In this document: positions 5,228-5,278 of the stretch, piece after piece
How positions within the stretch are numbered: position 1 is the first letter of the stretch
Layout: each line of letters starts with the position of its first letter
Assembly (NCBI GenBank): GCA_025934635.1
Contig: JAICWX010000484.1
Location: forward strand, 1-5,278
DNA: 5,278 nt
From: Streptosporangiaceae bacterium
Lineage (GTDB): Bacteria; Actinomycetota; Actinomycetes; Streptosporangiales; Streptosporangiaceae
Reading direction: 5' to 3'
The notes under the pieces: model-generated
Database searches by the model: none
What the model was told of the DNA's origin: nothing
What the model saw: the letters and a program-made list of their open reading frames with translations, nothing else
Program-made: the position numbers and the translations under genes

Positions 5228-5278
5228 ATGCGGATCGCCGTCGTCACCGGCAACCCCAAGCCCGCGTCGCGCACGCAC
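5228..5278 (+). CDS. Probable NADPH-dependent FMN reductase, first 17 codons (3' end outside window)
   Basis: The visible N-terminus is MRIAVVTGNPKPASRTH. A short beta strand (RIAVVTG) followed by the phosphate-binding loop NPKPxSRT is the opening typical of flavodoxin-like NADPH-dependent FMN reductases of the SsuE/MsuE kind, which reduce free flavin using NAD(P)H. A good ribosome-binding site precedes the ATG. The gene is divergent from the FMN-dependent oxidase across a 236-base intergenic region, so the neighbourhood is flavin-centred. With only 17 residues the subfamily and partner monooxygenase cannot be told. Confidence 0.72.
   Translation, partial: MRIAVVTGNPKPASRTH

Overview
The window is about 70% G+C or higher with strong third-position G/C bias, and reads like the chromosome of a filamentous actinobacterium. 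Protein style (an actinobacterial tricorn protease, a mycobacterial LldD2-like oxidase, GTG starts, Pro/Ala/Gly-rich tails) fits Streptosporangiales or a relative, but no rRNA or marker gene is present to fix the genus.

Layout. (1) Bases 1-2406, + strand: the C-terminal 801 codons of a tricorn-type S41 serine protease, cut by the left edge. (2) 2406-3038, + strand: a signal peptidase II (lspA) whose ATG overlaps the tricorn stop by one base (TGATG), so the two are probably translationally coupled. (3) 3037-3094: a long, near-perfect hairpin between convergent genes, probably a bidirectional terminator. (4) 3115-3753, - strand: a LysE/RhtB-type membrane exporter. (5) 3750-4991, - strand: an FMN-dependent alpha-hydroxy-acid oxidase resembling mycobacterial LldD2. 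The exporter GTG overlaps the oxidase stop by 4 bases, so they form a two-gene operon in the order oxidase then exporter. (6) 4992-5227: a divergent intergenic region with a 33-bp tandem repeat (3.7 copies) and an A/T-rich island that is striking in this GC-rich DNA. (7) 5228-5278, + strand: the first 17 codons of a probable NADPH-dependent FMN reductase, cut by the right edge.

How the parts may work together. The left operon pairs a cytosolic peptide-degrading protease with a membrane lipoprotein-processing peptidase. The right-hand minus-strand operon pairs a flavoenzyme that oxidises a 2-hydroxy acid with a small-molecule exporter, and the divergent gene is likely another flavin enzyme. 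Common regulation across the divergent region is possible but unproven.

The most unusual structure is the 33-bp repeat array directly upstream of the oxidase. Read on the minus strand, each unit carries a Shine-Dalgarno-like GAGGGG, a six-codon mini-ORF and a second short ORF starting in an ATGA overlap. The last short ORF (18 codons) ends in an ATGA overlap with the oxidase start, which itself lacks a good ribosome-binding site. This could be a leader-peptide array or a repeat that happens to be open. A second curiosity is a G7-TTT-G7-TAGT-C6 palindrome in frame inside the tricorn gene.
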